DNA of 64,000 nt from JBEVOS01 sp044226655 (GCA_044226655.1 JBGAGO010000004.1:186001-250000); one strand, 5' to 3'. Positions 42,092 to 50,530 are shown, counted from the stretch's first letter. Translations and numbers: made by a program. Notes: generated by a model not told the origin, from the letters alone.

Positions 42092-42547
42092 ATGAGATAT
42101 TTCCTCGCCCTGGTCGCCTTCGCTGCAATGCTGTCCACCGGTTGGGCCGCCGCCGCGCCGCGTGACGATGTCGAAGCCAGGTTTCAGCAATTCGTGGCCG
42201 CTCAAAACGCCCACGATCTTGCGAATGTCAGATCCATGCTGGCCGACGGTCCCGCGTTTGTTTGGGTGACCCGCGGCGTCGTCGTGCAGGGCGCGGACGC
42301 CGCTACGGACCGCTTCCGCTCGCTCTATCAAGGAACTTGGCGCCTCACGCCGACGGGCGCGCCCCAGGTCTTCGTCATCGACGCGCACACTGTTCAGCTC
42401 GTCGCGCCGGTGACGTTCAGCATCGGGCCTGCGAACGGACCAGCAACCGATTCCACTTTCCTGCTGACGCAGCTTTGGCGCCGCACGGGCCATGATTGGC
42501 GGATTGTGAGTCTGCTTCCGATCCCGACCAACGCGAGCAGCCATTGA
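42092..42547 (+). CDS. Secreted NTF2/SnoaL-like protein
   Basis: A 151-residue protein from ATG 42092, with AAGGCGG upstream. A signal peptide (YFLALVAFAAMLSTGWAAAA) precedes an NTF2-like domain (DDVEARFQQFVAAQNAHDLA; VRSMLADGPAFVWVTRGVVV) ending with the typical strand WRRTGHDWRIVSLLPIP. Exported NTF2-like proteins are common and usually of unknown ligand. An upstream in-frame extension over the repeat element was rejected. It stands alone between the TetR and HxlR genes. Confidence 0.85.
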   Translation: MRYFLALVAFAAMLSTGWAAAAPRDDVEARFQQFVAAQNAHDLANVRSMLADGPAFVWVTRGVVVQGADAATDRFRSLYQGTWRLTPTGAPQVFVIDAHTVQLVAPVTFSIGPANGPATDSTFLLTQLWRRTGHDWRIVSLLPIPTNASSH

Positions 42548-42659
42548 TTGCGCGGCGCCGCGGCGTTCGCGCCGGCGTGCGAGGGCCGCTCAAGTCGCGC
42601 GCACCGCGCTTTTCGCACGGCGCGTCGGCATCCATCCGCCCGCGCGCGGAATCGCCAGC

Positions 42660-43160
42660 CTAGGTCGCTTTGGATTCGAGCTTCGAGAGGCGCCACAGCA
42701 CCAGATCGTCTGCGCCGGGGCCGGGCTGTGGGCGGATGTCCCGGAAGCGCACTTGCTCGCCAGATTTTTCATCCACCACGGCGAGCTTCACAGCGCGGCC
42801 GGTGTTCTTGTTGATGAACTTCAGCGGCGGGCCGTCCTCGCCCGCCACGCTCCATTTGTCGCCCACTTGCAGCAGCGCCAGCGTGACGAGGCCGAGATCG
42901 CGGCCCTTGGCTGTCAACACGTAATCGTGACGATCGGGCGCGGTCTGATAGAGCCGCCGCTCGATCAGGCCGTGCCGCTCCAGATGCTTGAGCCGGTCAG
43001 AAAGCGTTGCGTTGGTGACGTCCGTCGATTTGCGCAGATCGTCATAGCGGCTGATGCCGAACGACAAATCGCGCAGGATCAGCAGGCCCCAGCGATCGCC
43101 GACAGCGTCGAGCACGCCGGCGATCGAACACACCATGCCCTCGAAGCTCTTGGTCCGCAT
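42660..43160 (-). CDS. HxlR-family winged-helix regulator
   Basis: A 166-residue regulator from ATG 43160. The HxlR core is recognisable: VLDAVGDRWGLLILRDLSFG, RYDDLRKSTDVTNATLSDRL, ERHGLIERRLYQTAPDRHDY and LTAKGRDLGLVTLALLQ. A C-terminal extension of about 60 residues (GPPLKFINKNTGRAVKLAVV) resembles that of HxlR proteins encoded with reductases. It is divergent from an SDR gene; a pair of direct repeats lies between them. HxlR regulators often respond to quinones, aldehydes or oxidants. Confidence 0.93.
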   Translation of the reverse strand: MRTKSFEGMVCSIAGVLDAVGDRWGLLILRDLSFGISRYDDLRKSTDVTNATLSDRLKHLERHGLIERRLYQTAPDRHDYVLTAKGRDLGLVTLALLQVGDKWSVAGEDGPPLKFINKNTGRAVKLAVVDEKSGEQVRFRDIRPQPGPGADDLVLWRLSKLESKAT

Positions 43161-43233
43161 CGTGTTCCTCACCTTACCGCCGCATCGCTGGCGGCGTCTG
43201 TGTTTTCCGCAGCATCACACAAAATCCGCTTGT

Positions 43234-43259
43234 GTAACTACAATACCTAGAGTAACTAC
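43234..43259. promoter_or_regulatory. Direct-repeat operator candidate between HxlR and SDR genes
   Basis: The octamer GTAACTAC occurs twice (43234-43241 and 43252-43259), 18 bp apart, in an AT-rich part of the 130-bp divergent promoter. Repeated GTAACT-like half-sites are a common form of HxlR binding site, so this is the likely operator. Confidence 0.55.
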
Positions 43260-43290
43260 TTTCTGCAATGGTTATGCGGAGGAGGCGTGC

Positions 43291-44070
43291 ATGAGCGGGT
43301 TTGCGTTGGTCACAGGCGCATCGTCCGGCATTGGCGCAGCCTATGCGGCGCAGCTCGCGGCGCGCGGCCATGATCTCATTCTCGTAGCGCGGCGGCGCGA
43401 CCGGCTCGAAAGCCTCGCCGCGGAGCTGCGGCGCGCGCATGGCCGCATTGTGGAAATCGTCGCTGCCGATCTCAGCCGCGAGGACGATCTCGCGCGCATC
43501 GAAGCGTTGATCCGCGGCCGCGATGACATCGACATCGTCGTCAACAATGCCGGCCTTGGTGCGTTGGGGCCGAGCGCCAGCGTCGATGCCGGCGAGGTCG
43601 ATGCAATGCTGCGCGTCAACGTACTGGCGCTAACGCGGCTGGCGCTCGCGGCGGCGCCCGGTTTCGCACGGCGCAATCGCGGGACGCTAATCAACATCGC
43701 CTCCGTGCTCGCCATCATTCCCTCGCCGGGCGGGGCGGCCTACGCCGCCTCAAAGGCTTATGTGCTGCACTTTTCGCGCGCGCTGCAGGCGGAGTTCGCC
43801 AAGACAGATGTGAAAGTGCAGGCCGTGATGCCCGGGCCGGTGCGCTCCGAATTCTTCGGCGACCGCAAGGCGCCGTTTCCAGATCACATGTTCATGTCGT
43901 CGGAGACGCTGGCCGCAGCGGGCCTCGCCGCGCTCGATTCCGGCGAGCTGATTTCGTTCCCGACGCTGCAGGATGAAAGCGCATGGCGCGCATTCGACGA
44001 TGCGCGCGCGGGCCTCGCCAAGGCGATCACGCAAAGCGGCGCGCCCGCAGCGCGCTACGCAATCGCCTGA
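43291..44070 (+). CDS. Short-chain dehydrogenase/reductase
   Basis: A 259-residue classical SDR from ATG 43291, with GGAGG 7 nt upstream. Motifs: FALVTGASSGIGAAYAAQLA (cofactor), DIVVNNAGLG, the catalytic Ser in LINIASVLAII and the Tyr-Lys in AYAASKAYVL. The second-strand end ARRRDR favours NADP(H). It resembles the DltE/YqjQ-type reductases. It is followed after 26 bp by a tautomerase gene and preceded by the divergent HxlR gene, which probably controls both. Confidence 0.93.
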   Translation: MSGFALVTGASSGIGAAYAAQLAARGHDLILVARRRDRLESLAAELRRAHGRIVEIVAADLSREDDLARIEALIRGRDDIDIVVNNAGLGALGPSASVDAGEVDAMLRVNVLALTRLALAAAPGFARRNRGTLINIASVLAIIPSPGGAAYAASKAYVLHFSRALQAEFAKTDVKVQAVMPGPVRSEFFGDRKAPFPDHMFMSSETLAAAGLAALDSGELISFPTLQDESAWRAFDDARAGLAKAITQSGAPAARYAIA

Positions 44071-44096
44071 TTTATCACATCTAGGGAGGATTCCTC

Positions 44097-44513
44097 ATGC
44101 CGCTTTGGAAAGTCTATCATCCGGAGACCGCGTATTCGGCCGCCGACAAGAAAGAGATCGCGACGGGGATCACGAAAATCTATTCGATCCTGCCGAAATT
44201 TTATGTCGGCGTCGTGTTTCAGCCAGTGCCGCAGGATTCGTTCTATATCGGCGGCGAGCCGGCGAATGATTTCGTGCGCATCTGGGTCGATCACATCGCG
44301 CGGCAATTCGCAGAGGAAGCGATGAAGGAGCGGTTCTTGAGCGCCGTGGCGCGTGTCATCACGCCTTTTACCAGCGCGCGCGGCCTGCGCTGGGAAATGC
44401 ATGTCGACGAAACGCCGTTCTCGCTCTGGACCATCGAAGGCCTTCGCCCGCCACTGCCGAACACGCCGACCGAACAGAAATGGCGCGAGGAAAACCGGGC
44501 GACGGCTTATTAG
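44097..44513 (+). CDS. Tautomerase-superfamily protein (cis-CaaD-like)
   Basis: A 138-residue protein whose second residue is proline (MPLWKVYHP), the catalytic Pro1 after Met removal in the tautomerase superfamily. Later conserved elements are FYVGVVFQPVPQDSFYIGG and FVRIWVDHIARQF, with Arg60 and Arg68 (mature numbering) as likely substrate-binding residues, matching the putative oxalocrotonate tautomerase / cis-CaaD group. It is cytoplasmic. With the SDR and HxlR genes it suggests a small pathway for an unsaturated carbonyl or halo-acid compound. AGGGAGG precedes the ATG. Confidence 0.85.
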   Translation: MPLWKVYHPETAYSAADKKEIATGITKIYSILPKFYVGVVFQPVPQDSFYIGGEPANDFVRIWVDHIARQFAEEAMKERFLSAVARVITPFTSARGLRWEMHVDETPFSLWTIEGLRPPLPNTPTEQKWREENRATAY

Positions 44514-44539
44514 AGCGTGCTCGCTTGAGATGAGAACGC

Positions 44540-44714
44540 CTCCCCCTCCCCGCGAGGGGAGGGGGTTGGGGGTGGGGTGAATCACGGCGTTGGTTGTTCG
44601 CGCACGCGCGCGCAGTGCTTTTGTTTTGATCACAAAGGCTCGATCAGCGCGTTTGTCTTTCGTGCGGCGGGCTTCACCCCACCCCCTGCCCCCTCCCCTC
44701 ACGGGGAGGGGGTG
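44540..44714. repeat. Large palindromic repeat (intergenic copy of the dnaE2 element)
   Basis: The 305-bp gap between the convergent tautomerase and dnaE2 genes holds no gene but a large inverted repeat. The left arm CTCCCCGCGAGGGGAG plus GGGGTTGGGGGTGGGGTGA is mirrored by the right arm TTCACCCCACCCCCTGCCCC plus CTCCCCTCACGGGGAG, with about 84 bp between arms. Each arm has its own small hairpin. The arm sequence is nearly the same as that of the element inside dnaE2 (47641-47772). It can act as a two-way transcript end; 104 bp remain to the dnaE2 stop. Confidence 0.85.
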
Positions 44715-44818
44715 CGGATACGATTAAGCCGGAAACAAACACGATCCAGACGCCGCGTGCGGGCTGGAATAGTTACGCAGCCCTCCCAATCCGACACGCG
44801 GGGCGGCCTGCTCCAACG

Positions 44819-47800
44819 CTAGTGGAAATCGCGGCTGCGCTGCAGCGTGTGCTGTTCGCCATCGTCGCGCAGTTTCGCGAGCAGATAGCTCATATCCGTC
44901 ACGCGGTCGGCGACGACATGCGTCACGCCATGCGCCTTCTGGACGATGCCATCGACCAGCATGAACCGGCTCGTCATCCAATCGCGGCGCTGGGCCTGGA
45001 AGATGCGGTCCCACACGACGAGGTTCACGATCCCGGTTTCGTCTTCGAGCGTGGCGAACATCACGTTCTTGGCCGTGCCGGGACGCTGGCGGTTGAGCAC
45101 GAGCCCCGCCGTCCGCACACGCCGGCCGTTCTCGATGCGCGCCTCCTCCAGCTCGGCCGCCGCGAACACGCCGCGCTCCTGCAGGCCGCGGCGGAAGAAC
45201 GCGCAGGGATGCTTCTTCAGCGTGAGGCCGATGGTGCGGTAATCCTCCGCGACATGTTCGCTGAGCCGCATCGCGGGCAGGAGATCGTCGTCCTTCGGCG
45301 CATCGAGCGCGGCGAGCAAGGGCGCCTCACGCTCCAGCGTGCGCTCGCCTTTGAGGCCGCTGGCGCGCCACAGCGCGCTGCGCCGATCGATCATCTGCGC
45401 GCGGAACGCATCGGCCTCCGCCAGCCGCTCCAGCACGCCGCGCGCAAGGCCGGCCTTGCGCGCGATCTCTTCCGGCGATTGCACGCCGCCGGCGCGCGCC
45501 GCGATCAGCTTCTCGGCCTCGTCGCGCTGCAGGCCATTGACCAGGCGCAGACCCAGCCGCACCGCGCGCAATGGCCCCGCCTCCGCGGGTTCGAGCGTGC
45601 AATCCCAATCGCTGAAGCGCACATCCGGCGCGCGCACCTCCACGCTGTGTTCGCGCGCATCGCGCACCAATTGCGCCGGATGATAAAAGCCCATCGGCTG
45701 GCTGTTCACGATCGCGGCGCAGAACACGTCCGGATAATGATATTTGATCCAGGACGACACATAGACGAGCTTGGCGAAGCTCGCGGCATGGCTTTCCGGA
45801 AAGCCGTAAGAGCCGAAGCCTTCGATCTGGCTGTAGCAGCGCGCCGCGAAATCAGGTTCATAGCCGCGCTTGATCATTTCTGAAACAAAGCGCTCGCGAT
45901 ATTTCGGCATATTGCCGTCGCCACGGAACGTGGCCATCGCGCGGCGTAGGCCATTGGCTTCTTCCGATGAGAATTTCGCGGCCGTGATGGCGATCGCCAT
46001 CGCCTGCTCCTGGAACAGCGGCACGCCCATGGTGCGCCCCAGGATCTGCTCCAATTCGTCGGGCGGGCCGTGTTCCGGCGCCGGCGCGGGATAGACCACC
46101 GCTTCGAGCCCGTCGCGCCGGCGCAGATAGGGATGCACCATATCGCCCTGGATCGGGCCCGGCCGCACGATCGCGACCTCAATGACGAGATCGTAGAAAT
46201 TCTTTGGCCGAAGACGCGGCAGCATCGACATCTGCGCGCGGCTTTCGACCTGGAAGACGCCCACGCTGTCGCCGTTGCAGAGCATGTCATAGACCGCCGC
46301 ATCGTCGGCCGGAATGTCGGCCAGATCGCGGATCGGCGCATTGTGCTGCGTCCGCATCAGTTCGAACGCGCGCGCGATGCAGGAGAGCATGCCGAGCGCC
46401 AGCACATCCACCTTCATCAGGCCGAGCTCGTCGATATCGTCCTTGTCCCATTCGATGAAGGTGCGCTTGTCCATCGCGGCATTGCCGATCGGGACGGTTT
46501 CATCGAGCCGGTTCTGCGTCAGCACGAAGCCGCCGACATGCTGCGAGAGGTGGCGCGGAAAGCCCAGCAGCTGGTTGGCGAGATCGACGGCGCGGCGCAC
46601 ATCTTCATTGGCGGGATCGAGCCCAGCCTGGCGCACCTGCGAATCCGGCATCTGCCCTTCGCCGCCACTGCCCTCTTCGCCCGGCGCATGGCCCCACGAG
46701 CCCCACACCGTGCTGGCGAGCGCGGCGGTGACATCCTCAGTGAGGCCCAGCGCCTTGCCGACATCGCGGATGGCGCTGCGCTGGCGATAATGGATCACCG
46801 TCGCGCAGATCGCCGCGCGGTGGCGGCCATAGCGTTCGTAAATGTACTGGATCACCTCTTCGCGCCGCTCATGCTCGAAATCGACGTCGATATCCGGCGG
46901 TTCGTTGCGGTCTTTCGACAGGAAGCGCTCGAACAGAAGCTTGGTCTCGGTCGGATCGACGGCGGTGATGCCGAGACAGAAGCACACAGCGCTGTTCGCC
47001 GCCGAGCCGCGGCCCTGGCACAGGATCGCCTTCTTGTTGTCCTTCGTCTCCGGATCGCGCGCCCAGGCGACGATGTCGTGCACGGTGAGGAAATATTGCG
47101 CGATGGCCTGCTCTGCGATGAACGTGAGCTCCTTGCGCAGCTGCACGACGACCTTCTCGGGCGCGCCGCCGGGATAGCGCCGGGCGGCGCCCGCCCAGGT
47201 GAGGTCCTCCAGATGCTGTTGCGGGCTCTTGCCCTTCGGCACGGGCTCGTCGGGATATTCGTAGCGCAATTCATCGAGCGAAAACGTGCAGCGCGCCGCG
47301 ATCTCCATCGTGCGCGCGATCGCATCGGGAAAAGCGGCGAACAGGCGCGCCATTTCGTAGGGCGGCTTGAGATGGCGTTCGCCATTGGCGTCGAGCCGAA
47401 AGCCCGCGTCCTGGATCGAACATTTTTCACGGATGCAGGTGAGCACGTCCTGCAGCGCACGGCGCGATGGGTGATGGTAGAGCACATCGCCCGTCGCGAC
47501 CATCGGCGCGCCCGCCGCGCGCGCCAGCGCATCGAGCGCATGCAGACGCTTCAAATCCTGCGCGCCATAGCGCCGCGCCGCCGCAAGATAGACCGAACCC
47601 GCGAAATCGCGCGCGATGCGCGTGAGCTGTTGCGCAAACGCCCCCACTCCCCGCGAGGGGAGGGGGCAGGGGGTGGGGTGATCCTCATCGGATGCAGCTA
47701 AAGCGGGCCGGAAGCGATCAGCGTTGTGATTCACCCCACCCCCTAACCCCCTCCCCTCGCGGGGAGGGGGAAGATCGCGCGGCGCCAGCACGACGAACAC

Positions 47801-48166
47801 CTGCCCTTCGCCATTGGCCAGCAGATCCTCGTAGAACAGCGCGCATGCGCCCTTCTCGCTGCGCAATTGGCCAACGCTCAGCAATTTCGTCAGCCGCCCA
47901 TAGGCCGCGCGGTCGGTCGGAAAGCACAGCAGGCTCGGCGTTTCATCCGCGAAATCGAGCTGCGCGCCGACGATGAAGCGCAGCCCCGCGCGCTTGGCGG
48001 CGGCGTGGCCGCGCACAATTCCAGAGAGCGTGTTGCGGTCCGTGATCGCAAGCGCGGAAAGCCCCAATTCCTTGGCCGCCTCCACCAATTCCGCCGCGTG
48101 CGAGGCGCCGCGCAGGAAGGAAAAATTGCTCGCGACATGCAGTTCGGCATAGGCGGGCGCGCTCAT
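44819..48166 (-). CDS. dnaE2: Error-prone DNA polymerase III alpha subunit DnaE2
   Basis: A 1115-residue C-family polymerase. The N-terminal PHP domain starts PAYAELHVASNFSFLRGASH; the catalytic aspartates are in EPPDIDVDFEHERREEVIQY. Further blocks include GRGSAANSAVCFCLG and the C-terminal OB-fold (NVMFATLEDETGIVNLVVWD). With ImuA and ImuB it performs SOS-induced translesion synthesis. Its start overlaps the imuB stop by 4 bp. Residues about 132-175 are foreign: a palindromic repeat is inserted in frame and encodes LPPPREGRGLGGG, a linker, and TPCPLPSRGVGA. This makes the protein longer than is usual for the family. Confidence 0.96.
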   Translation of the reverse strand: MSAPAYAELHVASNFSFLRGASHAAELVEAAKELGLSALAITDRNTLSGIVRGHAAAKRAGLRFIVGAQLDFADETPSLLCFPTDRAAYGRLTKLLSVGQLRSEKGACALFYEDLLANGEGQVFVVLAPRDLPPPREGRGLGGGVNHNADRFRPALAASDEDHPTPCPLPSRGVGAFAQQLTRIARDFAGSVYLAAARRYGAQDLKRLHALDALARAAGAPMVATGDVLYHHPSRRALQDVLTCIREKCSIQDAGFRLDANGERHLKPPYEMARLFAAFPDAIARTMEIAARCTFSLDELRYEYPDEPVPKGKSPQQHLEDLTWAGAARRYPGGAPEKVVVQLRKELTFIAEQAIAQYFLTVHDIVAWARDPETKDNKKAILCQGRGSAANSAVCFCLGITAVDPTETKLLFERFLSKDRNEPPDIDVDFEHERREEVIQYIYERYGRHRAAICATVIHYRQRSAIRDVGKALGLTEDVTAALASTVWGSWGHAPGEEGSGGEGQMPDSQVRQAGLDPANEDVRRAVDLANQLLGFPRHLSQHVGGFVLTQNRLDETVPIGNAAMDKRTFIEWDKDDIDELGLMKVDVLALGMLSCIARAFELMRTQHNAPIRDLADIPADDAAVYDMLCNGDSVGVFQVESRAQMSMLPRLRPKNFYDLVIEVAIVRPGPIQGDMVHPYLRRRDGLEAVVYPAPAPEHGPPDELEQILGRTMGVPLFQEQAMAIAITAAKFSSEEANGLRRAMATFRGDGNMPKYRERFVSEMIKRGYEPDFAARCYSQIEGFGSYGFPESHAASFAKLVYVSSWIKYHYPDVFCAAIVNSQPMGFYHPAQLVRDAREHSVEVRAPDVRFSDWDCTLEPAEAGPLRAVRLGLRLVNGLQRDEAEKLIAARAGGVQSPEEIARKAGLARGVLERLAEADAFRAQMIDRRSALWRASGLKGERTLEREAPLLAALDAPKDDDLLPAMRLSEHVAEDYRTIGLTLKKHPCAFFRRGLQERGVFAAAELEEARIENGRRVRTAGLVLNRQRPGTAKNVMFATLEDETGIVNLVVWDRIFQAQRRDWMTSRFMLVDGIVQKAHGVTHVVADRVTDMSYLLAKLRDDGEQHTLQRSRDFH
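47641..47772. repeat. Palindromic repeat inserted in frame within dnaE2
   Basis: Inside the dnaE2 coding sequence lies a GC-rich inverted repeat. The left arm has CTCCCCGCGAGGGGAG followed by GGGGCAGGGGGTGGGGTGA; the right arm has TTCACCCCACCCCCTAACCC and CTCCCCTCGCGGGGAG. About 42 bp separate the arms. The frame stays open through the whole element and adds roughly 43 codons between conserved polymerase sequence on either side. The arms match the intergenic element at 44540, so one is a copy of the other's family. Confidence 0.88.
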
Positions 48167-49683
48167 GCGAACAGGCCGTGCAGGAACCAGCGCGTGGGCC
48201 GCTCGCCGCCATAGAATCCGGTGCGAAACACCCAGAAGCGCGCGCCGCTTTCATCCTCGACGCGATAATAATCGCGCACGCGGTCGATCTCGTTATCGTC
48301 CCAGGCTTTGCGCCACCATTCCGCGGCGATGCGTTCGGGCCCTTCGGCCATGCGCACGCGATGCGTGCGGCCCTGCCAGCGGAACAGAAACGGCGGATCG
48401 TCCGGCGCCACCGCCATCGCCTCGATCGGCAGCGGGCGCGCGAACAGGCGCACCGGGCGCGGCTGATCCTCCGCCCAGCGCGCGCCGCCATCCTGCGTCA
48501 GCGGCGCGACACGCGCGACGGCCCGCTCGGGCACATGGCTTTCCTGCACCGCGGCCCGCCAGACGCGCTCGGCGCCGAAGCGGTTGACGAAGCGATCGAC
48601 CAGCGGCGCGATATCGGCGGCTTCGGCCTGCGTGCGTTCGAAATCGGTTTGCGCGGGCGTGAGAAATTCCGTGCGCCGCGCCGTGAGCGTGACGATCTCG
48701 ATGCCGAAGCCCGGATCGACGCTGTCCAGCTTCGGCGCGAACAGCGCCGCCAGGCGCCGCGCGTCGCGCAGCGGCATCGCCGCGCGCACGCTGCGCCACA
48801 CGGAATCGCCATCGACGCGGTGGAACACAGCTTCGAAGCGGCGCGCGCCGAGGCCACGTCCATCGAGCTTGTCGCACAGCTGCGCGGCGAGATCAGCGAT
48901 CACGCGCGCTTTATCCTCCGGCGTGCTGATCGGCTCGAAAAACACCGCGCGTTCGCTCCAGGAAGCGGGCGGCGTGCGGAAATCGAGCGCGATATCTTCT
49001 TCGCCCAAAGCGCGGCCGAGCTGCAGCAGCAGCCCTGCGCCGAAGCGTTTGCGCAAAGCCGGGCGCGGCAGCGCCGTGAGATGGCCGATCGTTTTCAAGC
49101 CAAGATGGCGCAGTTGCGCGGCCACGCTTTCTTCGAGCCGCAGCGCCGAGACCGGCAGCGCCGCCAATCTTCGCCCATCGTCCCCGGCCGTGATCGTCAG
49201 CGCCTCGCCGCTGAAACGCGCCAAAGCCCAAGCGGCGGCGAACGCATCGGCGATGGCGAGGCGCGCGGGAATGGCCTGCGCCGCGAGCCGCGCCATGAGC
49301 GCCTGCGCCATCGCCTCTTCCCCGCCCCACAAATGCGCGCAGCCGTCGATGTCCATGAAAAGCCCATCGGGCGCATCGACCGCGACGGCGGGGCTGAAGC
49401 GCAGGCACCAATCGGCGAGCCCGGCCAGGGCGCGCGCGTCATCCTCGGGATCGGCGTCGACGAAGCGCGTCTCAGGACAGAGCGCCATCGCATCGGTCAG
49501 GCTCTGCCCGGGCATGAGCCCGTTCGCGGCGGCGACATCGTCAACCGCCGCCAGACGCCGCGCGTTGTCCTGCACGAGGGTCGTGGCCAGGCCCGTCGCG
49601 TGCGGGACGCTCATGTTCCGGTTGAGACGTGTGATCGGCCAATTCGGCAACCACAGTGAAAGCGCACGCCGACGCGGTTTCAT
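48163..49683 (-). CDS. imuB: ImuB, Y-family-like polymerase subunit
   Basis: A 506-residue protein from ATG 49683, starting MKPRRRALSLWLPNWPITRL as in ImuB. The Y-family fold is visible (LVQDNARRLAAVDDVAAANG; MDIDGCAHLWGGEEAMAQAL; LGLKTIGHLTALPRPALRKR), but the usual acidic catalytic triad of active Y-family polymerases is not intact, consistent with the known role of ImuB as a clamp-binding hub for ImuA and DnaE2. The C-terminal region (YYRVEDESGARFWVFRTGFY) is typical. Its start lies within the last 143 bp of imuA, and its stop overlaps dnaE2. Confidence 0.94.
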   Translation of the reverse strand: MKPRRRALSLWLPNWPITRLNRNMSVPHATGLATTLVQDNARRLAAVDDVAAANGLMPGQSLTDAMALCPETRFVDADPEDDARALAGLADWCLRFSPAVAVDAPDGLFMDIDGCAHLWGGEEAMAQALMARLAAQAIPARLAIADAFAAAWALARFSGEALTITAGDDGRRLAALPVSALRLEESVAAQLRHLGLKTIGHLTALPRPALRKRFGAGLLLQLGRALGEEDIALDFRTPPASWSERAVFFEPISTPEDKARVIADLAAQLCDKLDGRGLGARRFEAVFHRVDGDSVWRSVRAAMPLRDARRLAALFAPKLDSVDPGFGIEIVTLTARRTEFLTPAQTDFERTQAEAADIAPLVDRFVNRFGAERVWRAAVQESHVPERAVARVAPLTQDGGARWAEDQPRPVRLFARPLPIEAMAVAPDDPPFLFRWQGRTHRVRMAEGPERIAAEWWRKAWDDNEIDRVRDYYRVEDESGARFWVFRTGFYGGERPTRWFLHGLFA

Positions 49684-50473
49684 GCTGTGTCTCCAAGATC
49701 CAAGCGCCCGGCCGGCCGCCGCGCACGCGTTCGAGATGCACGGCCAAGCGCGGCGCGCCGAGGCTGGGCTGATCGGAGGCGCTGCGCGCCGGCGCGATCC
49801 GCCAACGCGTGGCGGCGGAGGCGGCCTGTACGCGCGGCGCATTGCGCCGGGTTCCGAACAATGTCCGGCGCAGCACGAAGCCCGTCGCGCCGAAGCGCTC
49901 GCAGGCCAGCTGCAGGCGCCGGCCTTCCGTCAGATCGATCTTTTCGAGTTCCCCGAGAACGACAGCGACGCCACGCGTGCGCAACGCGTCCTCCTGCACA
50001 GAGAGCACGTCCGCATCGCTGTCGACGCGCACGAAGATGACGCGCGCGGGATCGAGGCCGAAGCTTTGCAGGCCGGGCGCGTGCGCATCGTCGCGCCGGA
50101 GCGCCCAGATCACCATGCCGCTGCCGGCGACGCGCGCTGCGAGGCTTGCTGCGAAGCCCGTCACGGCGGCGGGCGCCTCACGCTCCAGCCCATCCCCGCC
50201 GATCTCGTGCCAATGGCCAAGCTGAAGCCCGCCGAGCGGTAAGCGCCCATCGATCCGCGCATCGCCGAACGGAACAGCGCCCCATGGCGCCCGCCCGCTC
50301 TCCCGCTCCAAACGGGCGATGCGGGCTTTCAGCGCCGCTGCGCCCTCCAGAGGCGGTGATGAGGGCTCTGGCGCGGGCGCCGCGGCCAGCGCCAGCCTGG
50401 GGGCCGGGCTAGGACGGGGCGCGCGCGCCTGGGCGCGGGAGAGATCGAACGAGAGCTGCATCTCGGCCTGCAT
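49541..50473 (-). CDS. imuA: ImuA, SOS mutagenesis RecA-like accessory protein
   Basis: A 310-residue protein from ATG 50473; the frame could begin further upstream, but that would put the LexA box inside the gene. The fold is RecA-like (GGLQLGHWHEIGGDGLEREA; GMVIWALRRDDAHAPGLQSF; LGELEKIDLTEGRRLQLACE; FVLRRTLFGTRRN). ImuA helps direct the ImuB/DnaE2 polymerase in SOS mutagenesis. The C-terminus continues about 48 residues past the point where imuB begins, and this tail (ELADHTSQPEHERPARDGPG) is of low complexity and read in the frame opposite to imuB coding, an unusual long overlap. Confidence 0.9.
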   Translation of the reverse strand: MQAEMQLSFDLSRAQARAPRPSPAPRLALAAAPAPEPSSPPLEGAAALKARIARLERESGRAPWGAVPFGDARIDGRLPLGGLQLGHWHEIGGDGLEREAPAAVTGFAASLAARVAGSGMVIWALRRDDAHAPGLQSFGLDPARVIFVRVDSDADVLSVQEDALRTRGVAVVLGELEKIDLTEGRRLQLACERFGATGFVLRRTLFGTRRNAPRVQAASAATRWRIAPARSASDQPSLGAPRLAVHLERVRGGRPGAWILETQHETASACAFTVVAELADHTSQPEHERPARDGPGHDPRAGQRAASGGG

Positions 50474-50491
50474 TTCGCAGCCGGGATAATA

Positions 50492-50506
50492 GAACAAAAC
50501 TAGAAC
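50492..50506 (-). promoter_or_regulatory. LexA box of the imuA-imuB-dnaE2 operon
   Basis: On the minus strand the sequence GTTC-TAGTTTT-GTTC is a perfect match to the alphaproteobacterial LexA site GTTC-N7-GTTC. It ends 19 bp before the chosen imuA ATG, placing the whole cassette under SOS control. Confidence 0.92.
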
Positions 50507-50530
50507 AAAGCAAGCCCTAGCGCCGGAAGC

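Noticed and set aside
39246..43000. tRNA-Ile2 gene as a possible integration site for an accessory island
   Set aside because: Downstream genes are a patchwork, but there is no integrase and no repeated copy of the tRNA 3' end that would mark the other border.
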